The notes beneath the pieces are model-generated. The model saw nothing but the letters and a program-made list of their open reading frames with translations, searched no databases and was not told the origin of the DNA. DNA of 64,000 bases from Flagellimonas sp. HMM57 (GTDB lineage Bacteria; Bacteroidota; Bacteroidia; Flavobacteriales; Flavobacteriaceae), in the NCBI RefSeq assembly GCF_021390175.1, contig NZ_CP090004.1, positions 3,587,001 through 3,651,000 on the forward strand. Reading direction: 5' to 3'. How positions within the stretch are numbered: position 1 is the stretch's first letter; every line of letters begins with the position of its first letter. Shown here one piece after another: positions 1-7,906 of this stretch. The translations under genes and the position numbers were made by a program.

Positions 1-449
1 TGCGTTCGTGAGAAATGTTCAATTTTTAGATAACCAATATTGCTCTTGTCGATTTTTGTTTCTACATATCCATAATTGCTGATTTCTCCACGTGTATTCA
101 GTTTGGTGGACAGGGCACTTTCACTTGGGGTTTCCTTAAAATCACTACAAAAAGCGGACATATGTAAATCGTTACTAACTGCACGCATATCTTTTGTTAA
201 CCGTTTGGCCAGTTTTTTACAGGACAAACCATTGTAAGCTCCTTTTCTGTGTCTTTCCTTGATATAATCTCCTGTATTTTTGCCAATCTCTTCAGAAATA
301 TAATATACTTCTGCTAGTTTGGCAATCGAATCTATAATCTTGGTAACCTTATCTTTATCTATTGTTTTGCCCATTTTATTTTGGGCGGTAGAGGAAAAAG
401 AAATGATAAGAATTAAAAAAAATGCGAATAGTAAATTATTAGACTTCAT
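1..449 (-). CDS. S41-family peptidase, N-terminal part (gene runs off the left edge)
   Basis: The 149 visible codons start with a clear Sec signal peptide (MKSNNLLFAFFLILIISF, cleavage near SSTAQ), so the product is exported. The next ~100 residues resemble the helical N-terminal domain found in front of S41 (tail-specific/IRBP-like) peptidases: an IDSIAKLAEVYYI helix, then RLTKDMRAVSNDLHM, which corresponds to the usual 'L..vskD.H' segment. The last residues (SNIGYLKIEHFSR) fit the strand that opens the protease core (typically 'niGYlki..f'). The catalytic Ser/Lys region lies outside the window, so activity cannot be judged. The ATG at 447-449 is the only start giving an intact signal peptide. 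Family call from recalled motifs. Confidence 0.72.
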   Translation of the reverse strand, partial: MKSNNLLFAFFLILIISFSSTAQNKMGKTIDKDKVTKIIDSIAKLAEVYYISEEIGKNTGDYIKERHRKGAYNGLSCKKLAKRLTKDMRAVSNDLHMSAFCSDFKETPSESALSTKLNTRGEISNYGYVETKIDKSNIGYLKIEHFSRT

Positions 450-520
450 CTTTAGATTTAAAAATATAGGCCAAAAATAAAAGATGATGATACGGGAAAA
501 TAGAATGAAATTTGCCTACG

Positions 521-1267
521 CTAAAAACTTCTAAAATTCTTTGGAAGAAAACCGGTTGCCTTTTTAAAATTTCTTATGAAATGGCTTTGATCCGAAAAGT
601 TACAATCATACGCTATTTCATAAAGTGACTTGTCAAACTCTTTGATGAGTTCAATACTTTTTTCAACTTTTAACATGCGTTTGTACTCACCCAATGTGCA
701 GGAGAAGTATTTTCTGAAATATTTGGAAATTGTTATCGGATGCAGTTGTACAATCCTTGCTATTTCATCCAGTGATAGCTCTTTATCCCAATTATCATGA
801 AGTAATTCCCTTAAGACAACGACCCATTTTGGGGTGTCCTTAAAAGTTTTCATTTCTGGATTTGTTATCAACTCCAATACTAATGACTCTATGGAAGAAT
901 GGCTATTCAAGTCATTTGTGAGCATTTCATTTTGTATTTTTAAAATCAAGGCCTTGGCATTGGGCCTTTTTGTAATTGCTTCTTTAATAATTGCTTCTGA
1001 TAGCTGATGCTTTTTTAAGAATGCCCGTCCTATCTCAATATTGGCACTTTTCGATATCGATTGAGGGGAGATCCAACGGTGTTTTTCTTCGGAATGGTAA
1101 AAAAATACACTTCCATTGGGATCTGTATATTTTGTGTTGCGTAAAGTGTCGGCTTTTCCACCTTCAAACACAAAGCTGATGTGAAGGTTTTCATGGTAGT
1201 GCCATTCGGAATCGTTTTGTTTATTGGAATATATTGTGTTGGATATAATACTATCATCAATATCCAT
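521..1267 (-). CDS. AraC-family transcriptional regulator
   Basis: This 248-residue protein has the usual AraC layout. An N-terminal cupin-like sensor begins with WHYHENLHISFVFEGG and continues to about residue 100. A C-terminal double helix-turn-helix spans about 150-248: LSLDEIARIVQLHPITISKYF is the first HTH and YEIAYDCNFSDQSHFIRNFKK the second, with the conserved 'F.d.shF.r.Fkk..G..P..fR' signature. The HYHE sequence near residue 25 resembles cupin metal or ligand residues. It is monocistronic, facing away from a gene-poor 520 bp stretch. The effector is unknown; the neighbouring S41 peptidase gene is on the same strand about 70 bp downstream and may be a target (inference). Confidence 0.9.
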   Translation of the reverse strand: MDIDDSIISNTIYSNKQNDSEWHYHENLHISFVFEGGKADTLRNTKYTDPNGSVFFYHSEEKHRWISPQSISKSANIEIGRAFLKKHQLSEAIIKEAITKRPNAKALILKIQNEMLTNDLNSHSSIESLVLELITNPEMKTFKDTPKWVVVLRELLHDNWDKELSLDEIARIVQLHPITISKYFRKYFSCTLGEYKRMLKVEKSIELIKEFDKSLYEIAYDCNFSDQSHFIRNFKKATGFLPKNFRSF

Positions 1268-1788
1268 TCTTTGAACAATTTTTCCTGTGTAACCCCCTGA
1301 GTCAAGTATTTTTAATGTTTCACTGATTTCAATAATAGTTTAGTTATTGCCAGGATATGTTTATGGATACTTTGGAAATATTGGGACTTTTCGCTAAAGT
1401 AAATCCGCTGTTCGTCGTTTGAGCGCCTAAAGTTAACGAATTACAGCTTCAAATTATAGCCAATGCTATCTCTTGCTTTTTACAAATCCAATTAGAGATT
1501 GAGAACAGGGGGATTTTTCAGAAGTTGCCTTTGAACCTATTTACTTTCTATGTAGATTTTATCATAAGGTATCCAATGAAACATGTTATTTTAATTTACT
1601 ATTTATGCTCTAGTCCATTCTTAAAATACTTCCCGGTTTTTCATGCTAAAAGTAAGTTTTGTCCAATACTTCCAAAGAATTCCATCATCGGCAAACAGTT
1701 GGTTTGAACAAGGCTCGTTTTAACATGCTTTATTCATTGTTGACGACTGTTTTAGGCCAAGGTTTTTCTGATACAGTTTATAGAACTC
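1268..1788. other. Intergenic stretch without a supported gene
   Basis: About 520 bp between the AraC gene and the three-repeat secreted protein. It should hold the AraC promoter (right-hand side of that gene). A 60-codon open frame at 1525-1707 on the plus strand has no recognisable domain, signal peptide or promoter and is not called. I see no RNA gene, hairpin terminator or repeat here. Confidence 0.5.
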
Positions 1789-2316
1789 CTATTTAGGAAT
1801 AGTTCCTCCATAACTTTTCCAGTTCCCTGCGTTTGACCCGTAATCTAGCATAAAATAAACTTGTCCCGTATCTCCGTCCATGGCGTAAAAAGCAGAGCCC
1901 TCGGTGCGAGTAGCTGCCTGAAAGCGCACATAGCCTTTACCTGAACTTGGCAATGTACCTCCATAACTTTCCCAATTACCTGCATTTGATCCATAGTCCA
2001 GCATATAATATACTTGTCCCGTACTACCATCCATACCAAAAAAAGCTGTTCCCTCACTTCTCTTGAGCGTATAAAAGGTTAAGTTTTTCGCTAATGGGTT
2101 TCTCTTAATGGTGCCGCCATAATTTTTCCAATTACCTGCTTGGGAACCGTGATCGAGCATAAATGAGATTTGACCTGTAGTTTTGTCAATTGCGAAAAAA
2201 GCGGTTCCGTCCCTTCTTTCTACAGATTCAAATTCCAACCGCTGTGCTGAAAGGTTGGAAACTGAGAAAATAAAGAATAAACAAAGGATGAGTTTTAATT
2301 TTTTAATTTGATTCAT
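1789..2316 (-). CDS. Secreted protein of three tandem ~48-residue repeats
   Basis: The 175-residue product has a signal peptide (1-25, ending NLSAQ) followed only by three near-identical repeats. Each contains an R-x-(D/E)-G-(T/S)-A-F-(F/Y)-A/G-(I/M)-D core, then TGQ, F/Y-M-L-D and G-S-x-A-G-N-W-x-x-Y-G-G-T. The units begin at about residues 26, 79 and 131. The regular aromatic/Gly pattern suggests a beta-rich or propeller/solenoid fold, but I do not recognise a named family and assign no function. Its upstream region carries the same paired direct repeat and -7 box spacing as the two collagen-like lipoprotein genes next door, so it probably belongs to the same regulon. Confidence 0.8.
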   Translation of the reverse strand: MNQIKKLKLILCLFFIFSVSNLSAQRLEFESVERRDGTAFFAIDKTTGQISFMLDHGSQAGNWKNYGGTIKRNPLAKNLTFYTLKRSEGTAFFGMDGSTGQVYYMLDYGSNAGNWESYGGTLPSSGKGYVRFQAATRTEGSAFYAMDGDTGQVYFMLDYGSNAGNWKSYGGTIPK

Positions 2317-2366
2317 AGTACTTGTTTTTTAGTTATAGAAGTGTAAACCACTTCACGGCATAATAT

Positions 2367-2428
2367 AGTTAAGTCCAATTTTGAAAAGGAGGTAAAATTG
2401 ACGGATAGGGCATATGAATTGACGGATG
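2367..2428 (-). promoter_or_regulatory. Paired LytTR-like direct repeat plus -7 box (gene 1789-2316)
   Basis: Read on the minus strand, CATCCGTCAAT (2418-2428) and TATCCGTCAAT (2397-2407) form a direct repeat with a 21 bp period. The first base of a -7-like box (TATATTATG, from 2367 downward) lies exactly 29 nt after the proximal copy. The core TCCGTCAAT fits the recalled LytTR-domain consensus [TA][AC][CA]GTTN[AG][TG], two copies 12-13 bp apart, in 8 of 9 positions. The same arrangement precedes the next two genes. Confidence 0.6.
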
Positions 2429-2455
2429 AAGAAACTTTGGCATTACCTCTCCAAA

Positions 2456-2493
2456 AGAGAAAAGGACATCTTTTTTGCGATGCCCTCTCCTCT
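2456..2493 (-). terminator. Terminator-like hairpin after the collagen-like lipoprotein gene 2538-3245
   Basis: On the minus strand GAGGGCATC and GATGTCCTTTTC form a GC-containing stem with an A-rich loop and a T-rich 3' side. It lies about 45 bp downstream of the lipoprotein stop. A related hairpin sits at the equivalent place after the paralogous gene, so it was probably duplicated with the gene. Confidence 0.5.
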
Positions 2494-2537
2494 CTAATGC
2501 AAAATAAGCTTTTTGAATGCTAAAAATTGGTATGGTA

Positions 2538-3245
2538 TCACTCCTCGACCAACTCTTTTACAAAAACATTTGCCTCACCGGAAATTTCAATGGGATTACT
2601 GGAACTATTGTTCTCTTCGTCAACCATAAAATTATACGAAAAGGTTAGGTTGTAGGTCTCGGGATCAAAGACAAAATTGGAAAACTCCGACTCTGGAACT
2701 TCGGCAAAATTAAATACATCATTCATAATAAAGTACTTGTTATCGTCGCCGATCACGGCATAATTATTTATTACAAACTCAATAAAACCAAATTCCTCCT
2801 CAGGCTCGCCCAGATTATCGATTTGGATGAAAAAATACAAATGTGCATCTTGATATATATCATCGGGTGCACTCAAAAAACGCGTTAACTCAAACCCGTA
2901 CCGTAAGCCATTATCGATTTCAGTTATCGTCAATGTACTGTACGAACCATCTTCATTTTGGAGGGTAACGGGCGTAAACGTAAAGTCCGCACTGTCCTCA
3001 AATCCCTCACTGTCCGGTCTTGTGCCTTTGAGGGCCATGGTCACGTTGCCGTATTGTGTCAACTCGTTAAAACCTTCGCCATCGGTTCCATCCGCTCCAT
3101 TTTTACCGTTCGTTCCGTTAATACCGTCGTCCCCGTTTTTTCCATCGATACCGTTGGTACCGTCCGCCCCGTCCTCGCCAGAACAGGAGACCAGGCATAT
3201 GGAAAGGGTAAGTAGTGTTATACTGAGCAATCTATATAATTTCAT
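2538..3245 (-). CDS. Lipoprotein with collagen-like Gly-X-Y stretch (copy 1)
   Basis: Predicted outer-surface lipoprotein of 235 residues. The lipobox is LVSC at about residue 20. It is followed by an uninterrupted run of about 13 Gly-X-Y triplets rich in GADG, GTNG and GKNG, then a ~175-residue globular part starting FNELTQYGNVTM. An upstream in-frame start would add 50 residues without a signal peptide and would cover the regulatory repeats, so the ATG at 3243-3245 is chosen. The Asp/Asn-rich triplets resemble bacterial collagen-like stalks. The globular domain is not a family I can name; it contains a conserved 'FIMNDVF' / 'FDPETYNLTFSYNF' segment shared with the next gene. It is a tandem paralogue of the lipoprotein at 3466-4167. 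Confidence 0.85.
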   Translation of the reverse strand: MKLYRLLSITLLTLSICLVSCSGEDGADGTNGIDGKNGDDGINGTNGKNGADGTDGEGFNELTQYGNVTMALKGTRPDSEGFEDSADFTFTPVTLQNEDGSYSTLTITEIDNGLRYGFELTRFLSAPDDIYQDAHLYFFIQIDNLGEPEEEFGFIEFVINNYAVIGDDNKYFIMNDVFNFAEVPESEFSNFVFDPETYNLTFSYNFMVDEENNSSSNPIEISGEANVFVKELVEE

Positions 3246-3280
3246 GATTTTAGGTTTTAAACTTAATATTGGGTGAAAAT

Positions 3281-3342
3281 AGGGTGCTGGCCGATTTATA
3301 TAGGGTGTGGATTGATGGATGGCCGTTTTGGATTGACGGATG
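3281..3342 (-). promoter_or_regulatory. Paired LytTR-like direct repeat plus -7 box (gene 2538-3245)
   Basis: Minus-strand CATCCGTCAAT (3332-3342) and CATCCATCAAT (3311-3321) repeat with a 21 bp period. A TATTTTCA -7 box begins at 3281, exactly 29 nt after the proximal copy. The whole block, including CCTATATAAATCGGCCA between repeat and -7 box, is shared with the upstream region of the paralogous gene. Confidence 0.65.
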
Positions 3343-3363
3343 ATGGATTTCCTCAAAAAGAAA

Positions 3364-3390
3364 AGAGAATATCTTTTCACGATGTCCTCT
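3364..3390 (-). terminator. Terminator-like hairpin after the collagen-like lipoprotein gene 3466-4167
   Basis: Minus-strand AGAGGACATC pairs imperfectly with GATATTCTCT across a short loop and is followed by TTTTCTTTTT. It sits about 75 bp downstream of the stop codon and resembles the hairpin at 2456-2493. Confidence 0.5.
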
Positions 3391-3465
3391 GGCATCCTAT
3401 AACTAAACCATTATGGATTCAAAATCCATAGTTTTAGAAAAGAATGAAATTCTTTTTAGATTTAG

Positions 3466-4167
3466 CTATATAAGTTCCAAAAGGTCTACGTCCACTTTTC
3501 CTGAAATGTGCAGGTCATTTCCTGAATCGTTAAACTCTGCGTCCACGCTGAACCGATATCCGAAAGAAAGGTTATTGGTTTCCGGGTCGAAAGCCATATC
3601 GGAGAATTCGAACTCGGGAACGCTTGGTTCACCTAGTCCAAAGACATCATTTATAATGAAGAATTTACCATCATCACTTATAACGGCATGGTTTACTATA
3701 CTCATTGTTGCAGAAACCAAAGCTTCATTTTCCTCTCCAACGTTGTCAATTAAGATAACAAAGCGGATGTAGTTCTGTTGATATGCCTCATCGGGATTGG
3801 CATAATAGCGCCTAATTCTAAACTCATAGCTGGCACCACCCTCTAGAATTGGAATGATATCAACTCTATTTGAAGAACCTATTGAGGTGGCCTCCACGGG
3901 AGTAAACCTATACGTTCTGGAATCGGAAAAAGAATCACCATCTGGCCGGGTGCCTTCCATATGCATAGTGATGTTGCCGTATCTTGTCAGTTCATCAAAA
4001 CCGACACCATCTTGTCCATCAACACCATTGATTCCATTTTTTCCATCGATACCATTTTTTCCGTCAATGCCATCAATGCCATCCGTTCCGTCTTCACCAT
4101 CCGAGCAAGAGATTAAGCACAGCGCTAAGGCAGATGTGGCCATGGCACATAGTTTGCATAGTTTCAT
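3466..4167 (-). CDS. Lipoprotein with collagen-like Gly-X-Y stretch (copy 2)
   Basis: The 233-residue paralogue of the lipoprotein immediately downstream. A signal peptide ends in the lipobox LISC. About ten Gly-X-Y triplets (GTDG, GIDG, GKNG, GINGVDGQDG) lead into the same globular domain (FDELTRYGNITM, 'FIINDVF', 'FDPETNNLSFGYRF'). Start-to-start offset from copy 1 is 922 bp, and the promoter repeats, coding region and terminator hairpin all match, so the whole transcription unit was duplicated. Gly-X-Y stalks in lipoproteins usually display a head domain away from the membrane; the ligand or role here is unknown. Confidence 0.87.
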   Translation of the reverse strand: MKLCKLCAMATSALALCLISCSDGEDGTDGIDGIDGKNGIDGKNGINGVDGQDGVGFDELTRYGNITMHMEGTRPDGDSFSDSRTYRFTPVEATSIGSSNRVDIIPILEGGASYEFRIRRYYANPDEAYQQNYIRFVILIDNVGEENEALVSATMSIVNHAVISDDGKFFIINDVFGLGEPSVPEFEFSDMAFDPETNNLSFGYRFSVDAEFNDSGNDLHISGKVDVDLLELI

Positions 4168-4205
4168 GATTTTTTGGTTTTAAACTTAGTTATTAGGTTA
4201 AAATA

Positions 4206-4267
4206 GGGCGTTGGCCGACTTATATAAGGTGTGCATTGACGTATGGCCGTTTTGGATTGACGGATGC
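4206..4267 (-). promoter_or_regulatory. Paired LytTR-like direct repeat plus -7 box (gene 3466-4167)
   Basis: Minus-strand CATCCGTCAAT (4257-4267) and CATACGTCAAT (4236-4246) repeat with a 21 bp period. TATTTTTA begins at 4206, 29 nt downstream of the proximal copy, as in the two neighbouring promoters. Confidence 0.65.
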
Positions 4268-4520
4268 CCGTTGTAAGCTATTCCTGATCAGAACTGTTTA
4301 GATTTATAAATCCATAATTTCGCTTGTCCGCTTTTCTCTTTTTTCTGATTTATGATAATAAATTGGAAACCTCCATTCGGATTAGGGGCAGGTTTTTCAG
4401 CGAACTTTAAATTTCTGTTCTTCAAGGAAATCAAAAACTTCAAGAGCCGACCCTGAACATTTCGATAAGCTCAATACATGATTTGTAGAAGGGTAGGCGA
4501 GAATTAGCAACTGCTTGAGG
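4268..4520. other. Intergenic stretch with a copy of an interspersed repeat
   Basis: No gene seen. Near 4450-4502 it holds 'ccctgaacatttcgataagc' followed by 'gaagggtaggcgagaa'. The same combination recurs at about 6816-6846 ('ccctgagcgtgtcgaagg' then 'gtaggcgagaa'). These are degenerate members of the CCTGAGC-GTCGAAGG inverted-repeat family found elsewhere in the window. Confidence 0.45.
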
Positions 4521-5381
4521 CTATTGTTGGCTATGTTCTTTATTAAATTTTAATTCCATTTCTAGCTGATCCAGATAATTTTTAAACCCTTTTGAATCAA
4601 AAAAACCGGTAACATTTTCAGCTTTTTTATCCACATTAATAATAGAAAAGGCATTTCCGTGCTTTTTTACCAATTCAGCTATTAAATTTGAAGCTATTCC
4701 TTTTCTTCTAAAATTCTTGTTTACAGCGATTTGTTGTATTCGGTTGTTTTTCGGATTGTAAATAACATAGCCGACTAACTGGTTTTTTAGGTAAGCTCCA
4801 AATGAAATATTGTCTATCCGCAATTTATCCATTACTCTTTTTGAATTTTGCCACGTAGGATCTATATCCCAAAAAGATTCCATTTGCTTCCATTGATAGT
4901 TTTGAAGTTCCTTGACCTCTATTTCTTTGTTGATTTTGGTAGAGGTGAAATTTCCTTTATAACAAGCTAACTCCCTTGTAGTTGTAAAACCGGATTTTTC
5001 ATAAGATTTTATGGCTTGAATATTTTTGGATATTACTTCAAGAATGATTTTATCGATTCCTTTCTTTTCTAAAACTGGTAAATTGTAGCGGTACATTTGT
5101 TTTGTTAATCCTGAACCTCTTTTTTTTGGAATAACACCTGTTCCCCCGTTATATACTACTTTTTGATTATTAATGGTATCAATTCCATGTAGAATGAAAG
5201 CAATGAGCTTTTTATTTTCAAATACACCAACGGATAATTCAAGGTTGGTTTTATCAACAATCATTTTTGATGCCAACTGTTCTTCCGTCAATTTAAAAGG
5301 GACAAAATAGTCAGAAAAAGATGTATTGAAAACACTTAAAATTTCTTTATTATCTATCCCTTGCAAATTTTTAATTTCCAT
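4521..5381 (-). CDS. Tandem-GNAT N-acetyltransferase
   Basis: The 286-residue protein contains two GNAT-like halves. The N-terminal half has the acetyl-CoA loop region VIPKKRGSGLTKQMYRY and a following 'EVISKNIQAIKSYEKSGF' strand-helix. The C-terminal half has IQQIAVNKNFRRKGIASNL (the R-x-x-G-x-G/A motif A) and 'FFDSKGFKNYLDQLEMEL'. Tandem GNAT proteins of this size act on small amines, antibiotics or aminoacylated substrates; nothing here tells the substrate. The ATG at 5379-5381 is preferred because an extra 12 N-terminal residues (start 5417) do not belong to the fold. It stands alone between two intergenic repeats. Confidence 0.8.
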   Translation of the reverse strand: MEIKNLQGIDNKEILSVFNTSFSDYFVPFKLTEEQLASKMIVDKTNLELSVGVFENKKLIAFILHGIDTINNQKVVYNGGTGVIPKKRGSGLTKQMYRYNLPVLEKKGIDKIILEVISKNIQAIKSYEKSGFTTTRELACYKGNFTSTKINKEIEVKELQNYQWKQMESFWDIDPTWQNSKRVMDKLRIDNISFGAYLKNQLVGYVIYNPKNNRIQQIAVNKNFRRKGIASNLIAELVKKHGNAFSIINVDKKAENVTGFFDSKGFKNYLDQLEMELKFNKEHSQQ

Positions 5382-5517
5382 CTGTATTTTGGTCAAATTA
5401 CCACTAACTGCATACATATGGCATGTTGGGCCTTGCCCGATACGAGTGCCTATATTTTGTTAACTATTGTTCTAGTTTAGGTCTTTTAGCAGAATACTTT
5501 TATATAAATCTTTACTA

Positions 5518-6660
5518 TCAGTGCTTTGAGTACCCCAATTGTTCAAAGAGTTCAGGTGATTGCTTCAAATAACGTTCTTTATTGGTTTCTTGGAACCAGG
5601 CTTTTGATATTTTTTCATTATTGTAGAGACGTCCATCTCTCCAATGCGAAATCCCCTGGATAAACAACCTTTGCCAGTCTTCGTTTATGAAACTAACTGC
5701 CTTAATGTTCTTGTTATAGATGAAGGTGAAAAAATTGACAAACCACTCATCCCATACCTCAATATTTTCTTTATCAATACCTTTAATAGGGTTCGATTCT
5801 GCTATCATTATGGGTTTCTTGTGCTCTTTGGCAAAATTTAAAACGGTATCACAATAAGGACCAAAGTCAGCACCGCCATAAGCATGGCCAAAGACAGAAA
5901 TACCTATCCAATCCACGTAGTTATCACCGGGATACCATGCGGACAACTTGTAATCTTTGAACGGTTTGGAAGCGTATGAATGCCAGACAAAGGCAATATT
6001 GTTTGCTTCTTTTTTCCGCAACAGATCAACGATGCGCCGGTACGCTTTTACGTAACTTTTGGGCTCAAGTTCGTTATGTGGCCCGTCAAATTCATAGCCT
6101 ATCCTCAGATATATAGGTCGGTTCGTAGATTTTGCCCAGATAGCGTATTTCTTGATGACCTTATCATAATAACCTTCACCAGTAAAGTCGGCAACATTCC
6201 ATTTGCCTACCATCCACATAGCACTGTGCACAACGGTATTGGGAAACTTATCAATTAACATTTGGTGATTTTGTGTGCCGCCAGTATCATTTTTATGAGA
6301 CTCTGTAATACCTTTAAACTCGGGTATCCCCCAATACGCAGACCAGCCACCTGGAATCTTTTGATCAGGAAAATTCTCAAGATATTCTGAAATGCTTTCA
6401 ACCGTTTGTCCCATAATAAGCAGGGTTTTTCCATGGAGAGGAACAAATTTTGTCTGCTCGTAATCGTAAACAAATTCTGGGTCAATTTCTACATTGATTT
6501 GTGATACCATTTTTTCAATGGATAGTTCGGTTGATTCCGAATCTTTAGTTGTTTGTTCCTGTGACCAGACGAACGATGACATAAAAAGTAGTAGAATAGC
6601 GGTTAAAAAAACAACCTTATATTGAAATTTTGTTTTACAGAGCGTCAAGGGTAAAGTCAT
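5518..6660 (-). CDS. Secreted GH26-like glycoside hydrolase
   Basis: 380 residues: an N-terminal hydrophobic signal region (about 15-34), a linker, then a beta/alpha-barrel. The probable acid/base Glu190 is in YLRIGYEFDG and the probable nucleophile Glu288 in PIMIAESNP, matching the two catalytic strands of family 26 (endo-mannanases and related beta-glycanases). Further family-like segments are VHSAMWMVGKW, NIAFVWHSYA and DYVDWIGISVF-type strands. It acts in the periplasm or at the surface. No SusCD pair or other glycosidases are nearby, so this is not a typical polysaccharide utilisation locus and the substrate stays open. Upstream lies about 220 bp with a repeat of the 'gtaggcgagaa' type. 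Confidence 0.8.
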   Translation of the reverse strand: MTLPLTLCKTKFQYKVVFLTAILLLFMSSFVWSQEQTTKDSESTELSIEKMVSQINVEIDPEFVYDYEQTKFVPLHGKTLLIMGQTVESISEYLENFPDQKIPGGWSAYWGIPEFKGITESHKNDTGGTQNHQMLIDKFPNTVVHSAMWMVGKWNVADFTGEGYYDKVIKKYAIWAKSTNRPIYLRIGYEFDGPHNELEPKSYVKAYRRIVDLLRKKEANNIAFVWHSYASKPFKDYKLSAWYPGDNYVDWIGISVFGHAYGGADFGPYCDTVLNFAKEHKKPIMIAESNPIKGIDKENIEVWDEWFVNFFTFIYNKNIKAVSFINEDWQRLFIQGISHWRDGRLYNNEKISKAWFQETNKERYLKQSPELFEQLGYSKH

Positions 6661-6880
6661 TTCTTTTTTGTTTACTTGTCTTTTAATTTTTCTACAAAGT
6701 AACTAGACTGTAATATTAAATTTAGCAGCTCTGCCTATGTTTCGTTGCTTGGTTTTGCACTTAACTTGGCAAGTACATACCAAACTGAAAATTAGCAAGG
6801 ATTTTTAGAAGCGATGCCCTGAGCGTGTCGAAGGGTAGGCGAGAACAGCGTCATTACTTATAGCCAATGAGGCATTGGTT

Positions 6881-7777
6881 TTATTTCTTTTCTAATATCT
6901 CCATTCTTTTTTGCAGTTCAAGAAGCTTTTCGTTCAATATAACTAATTGCTCATTTTTTCTTTCAAGTTCCTCTATTTTCTTTTCCTGTTGAATAGTGTA
7001 AAGAGTCAATTCTTCAATCTTTAGAAGAAGCTTTGAATCCATTTGTCCAAGAAAAATTCCATTTTTTTTGACTTCCTTGGTGCTTGGTATGTCTTTGAGA
7101 TGACCCTTGTCTTTGATATGTTCTTCAACTTCTTTTAAGGTTGGCAGATAGTAGTCTTTTTCAAAAACGAAGTCAGACCATCCAGTTTCTACTTTTATTT
7201 CCTTTGCTCTAATTTTTCCATTTACAGCCAATTTCCATCCTTTAGGGTTAGTTGTTCCTATTCCAACATCGCCATCGGATAAAATTGTCAATAGGTCACC
7301 ATTAAGATTACTGAACTTGAATTGCCCTGCTGTACTATTCTTTTTGAACTGTAATCCTGCATTGTCGTATGTTCCATCCGAATAGTTGATAAATGACGTT
7401 GTTCTAAGTTCGGCGTTACCCAATCTCAATAATTCTGTATTTGGATTTGTATTAGATATGTTGATTTTCCCATCGGATAAAATTGTCAAAAGGTCACCAT
7501 TGAGATTACTGAACTTGAATTGCCCTTCTGAGCTACTTTTTTTGAACTGTATTCCTACATTATCATATGTTCCATCTGAATAGTTAGTAAACGATGTTGC
7601 TCTAAGTCCAGCGTTATCTAATCTTAAAATTTCAGAATTAGCATTAATTACATTTATATGTAATTTGGTTTGAGGAGTCGACTCCCCAATTCCCACTCTG
7701 TTTCCAGTATCAGTTACTTGAGAAAATGTCATACTTGATAGAAATCCAATCATCGCACTTGATAGTATTTTCTTCAT
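6881..7777 (-). CDS. Tail-fibre-like secreted protein with duplicated cassette and C-terminal coiled coil
   Basis: 298 residues with a signal peptide (1-20). Next come two copies of a ~60-residue cassette with LRL-x-NA-x-LR-x-TSF-x-NYSDGTYDN and QFKFSNLNGDLLTILSDG, ending in VGIGTTNPKGWKLAVNGKI. The C-terminal third (LPTLKEVEEHIKDKGHLKDIPS ... KNGIFLGQMDSKLLLKIEELTLYTI) leads into a coiled coil. This architecture is common in Bacteroidetes surface or exported proteins labelled 'tail fiber' or S74-like. There are no phage genes around, so it is more likely a host secreted structural or adhesion protein than a prophage remnant. Confidence 0.78.
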   Translation of the reverse strand: MKKILSSAMIGFLSSMTFSQVTDTGNRVGIGESTPQTKLHINVINANSEILRLDNAGLRATSFTNYSDGTYDNVGIQFKKSSSEGQFKFSNLNGDLLTILSDGKINISNTNPNTELLRLGNAELRTTSFINYSDGTYDNAGLQFKKNSTAGQFKFSNLNGDLLTILSDGDVGIGTTNPKGWKLAVNGKIRAKEIKVETGWSDFVFEKDYYLPTLKEVEEHIKDKGHLKDIPSTKEVKKNGIFLGQMDSKLLLKIEELTLYTIQQEKKIEELERKNEQLVILNEKLLELQKRMEILEKK

Positions 7778-7906
7778 TTTAATAGATATTAGGTTATTTT
7801 TTAGCTTATGAATAACGTTTAGATATATATACTTATAATAAAAATAAGCATATCCATAGTAAAATGTAGGTTATGTAATATCTTTCAGGTTTGGCATTTT
7901 CGCATT

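Noticed and set aside
1525-1707. 60-codon plus-strand frame in the gap after the AraC gene
   Set aside because: No signal peptide, domain or promoter; composition looks like random AT-rich sequence.
2958-4183. Pro/Ser-rich plus-strand frames opposite the collagen-like stretches
   Set aside because: Antisense of Gly-X-Y codons produces open frames; no start context or domain.
6881-7777. Prophage remnant because of a tail-fibre-like protein
   Set aside because: No other phage genes; signal peptide and surrounding host genes point to an exported host protein.
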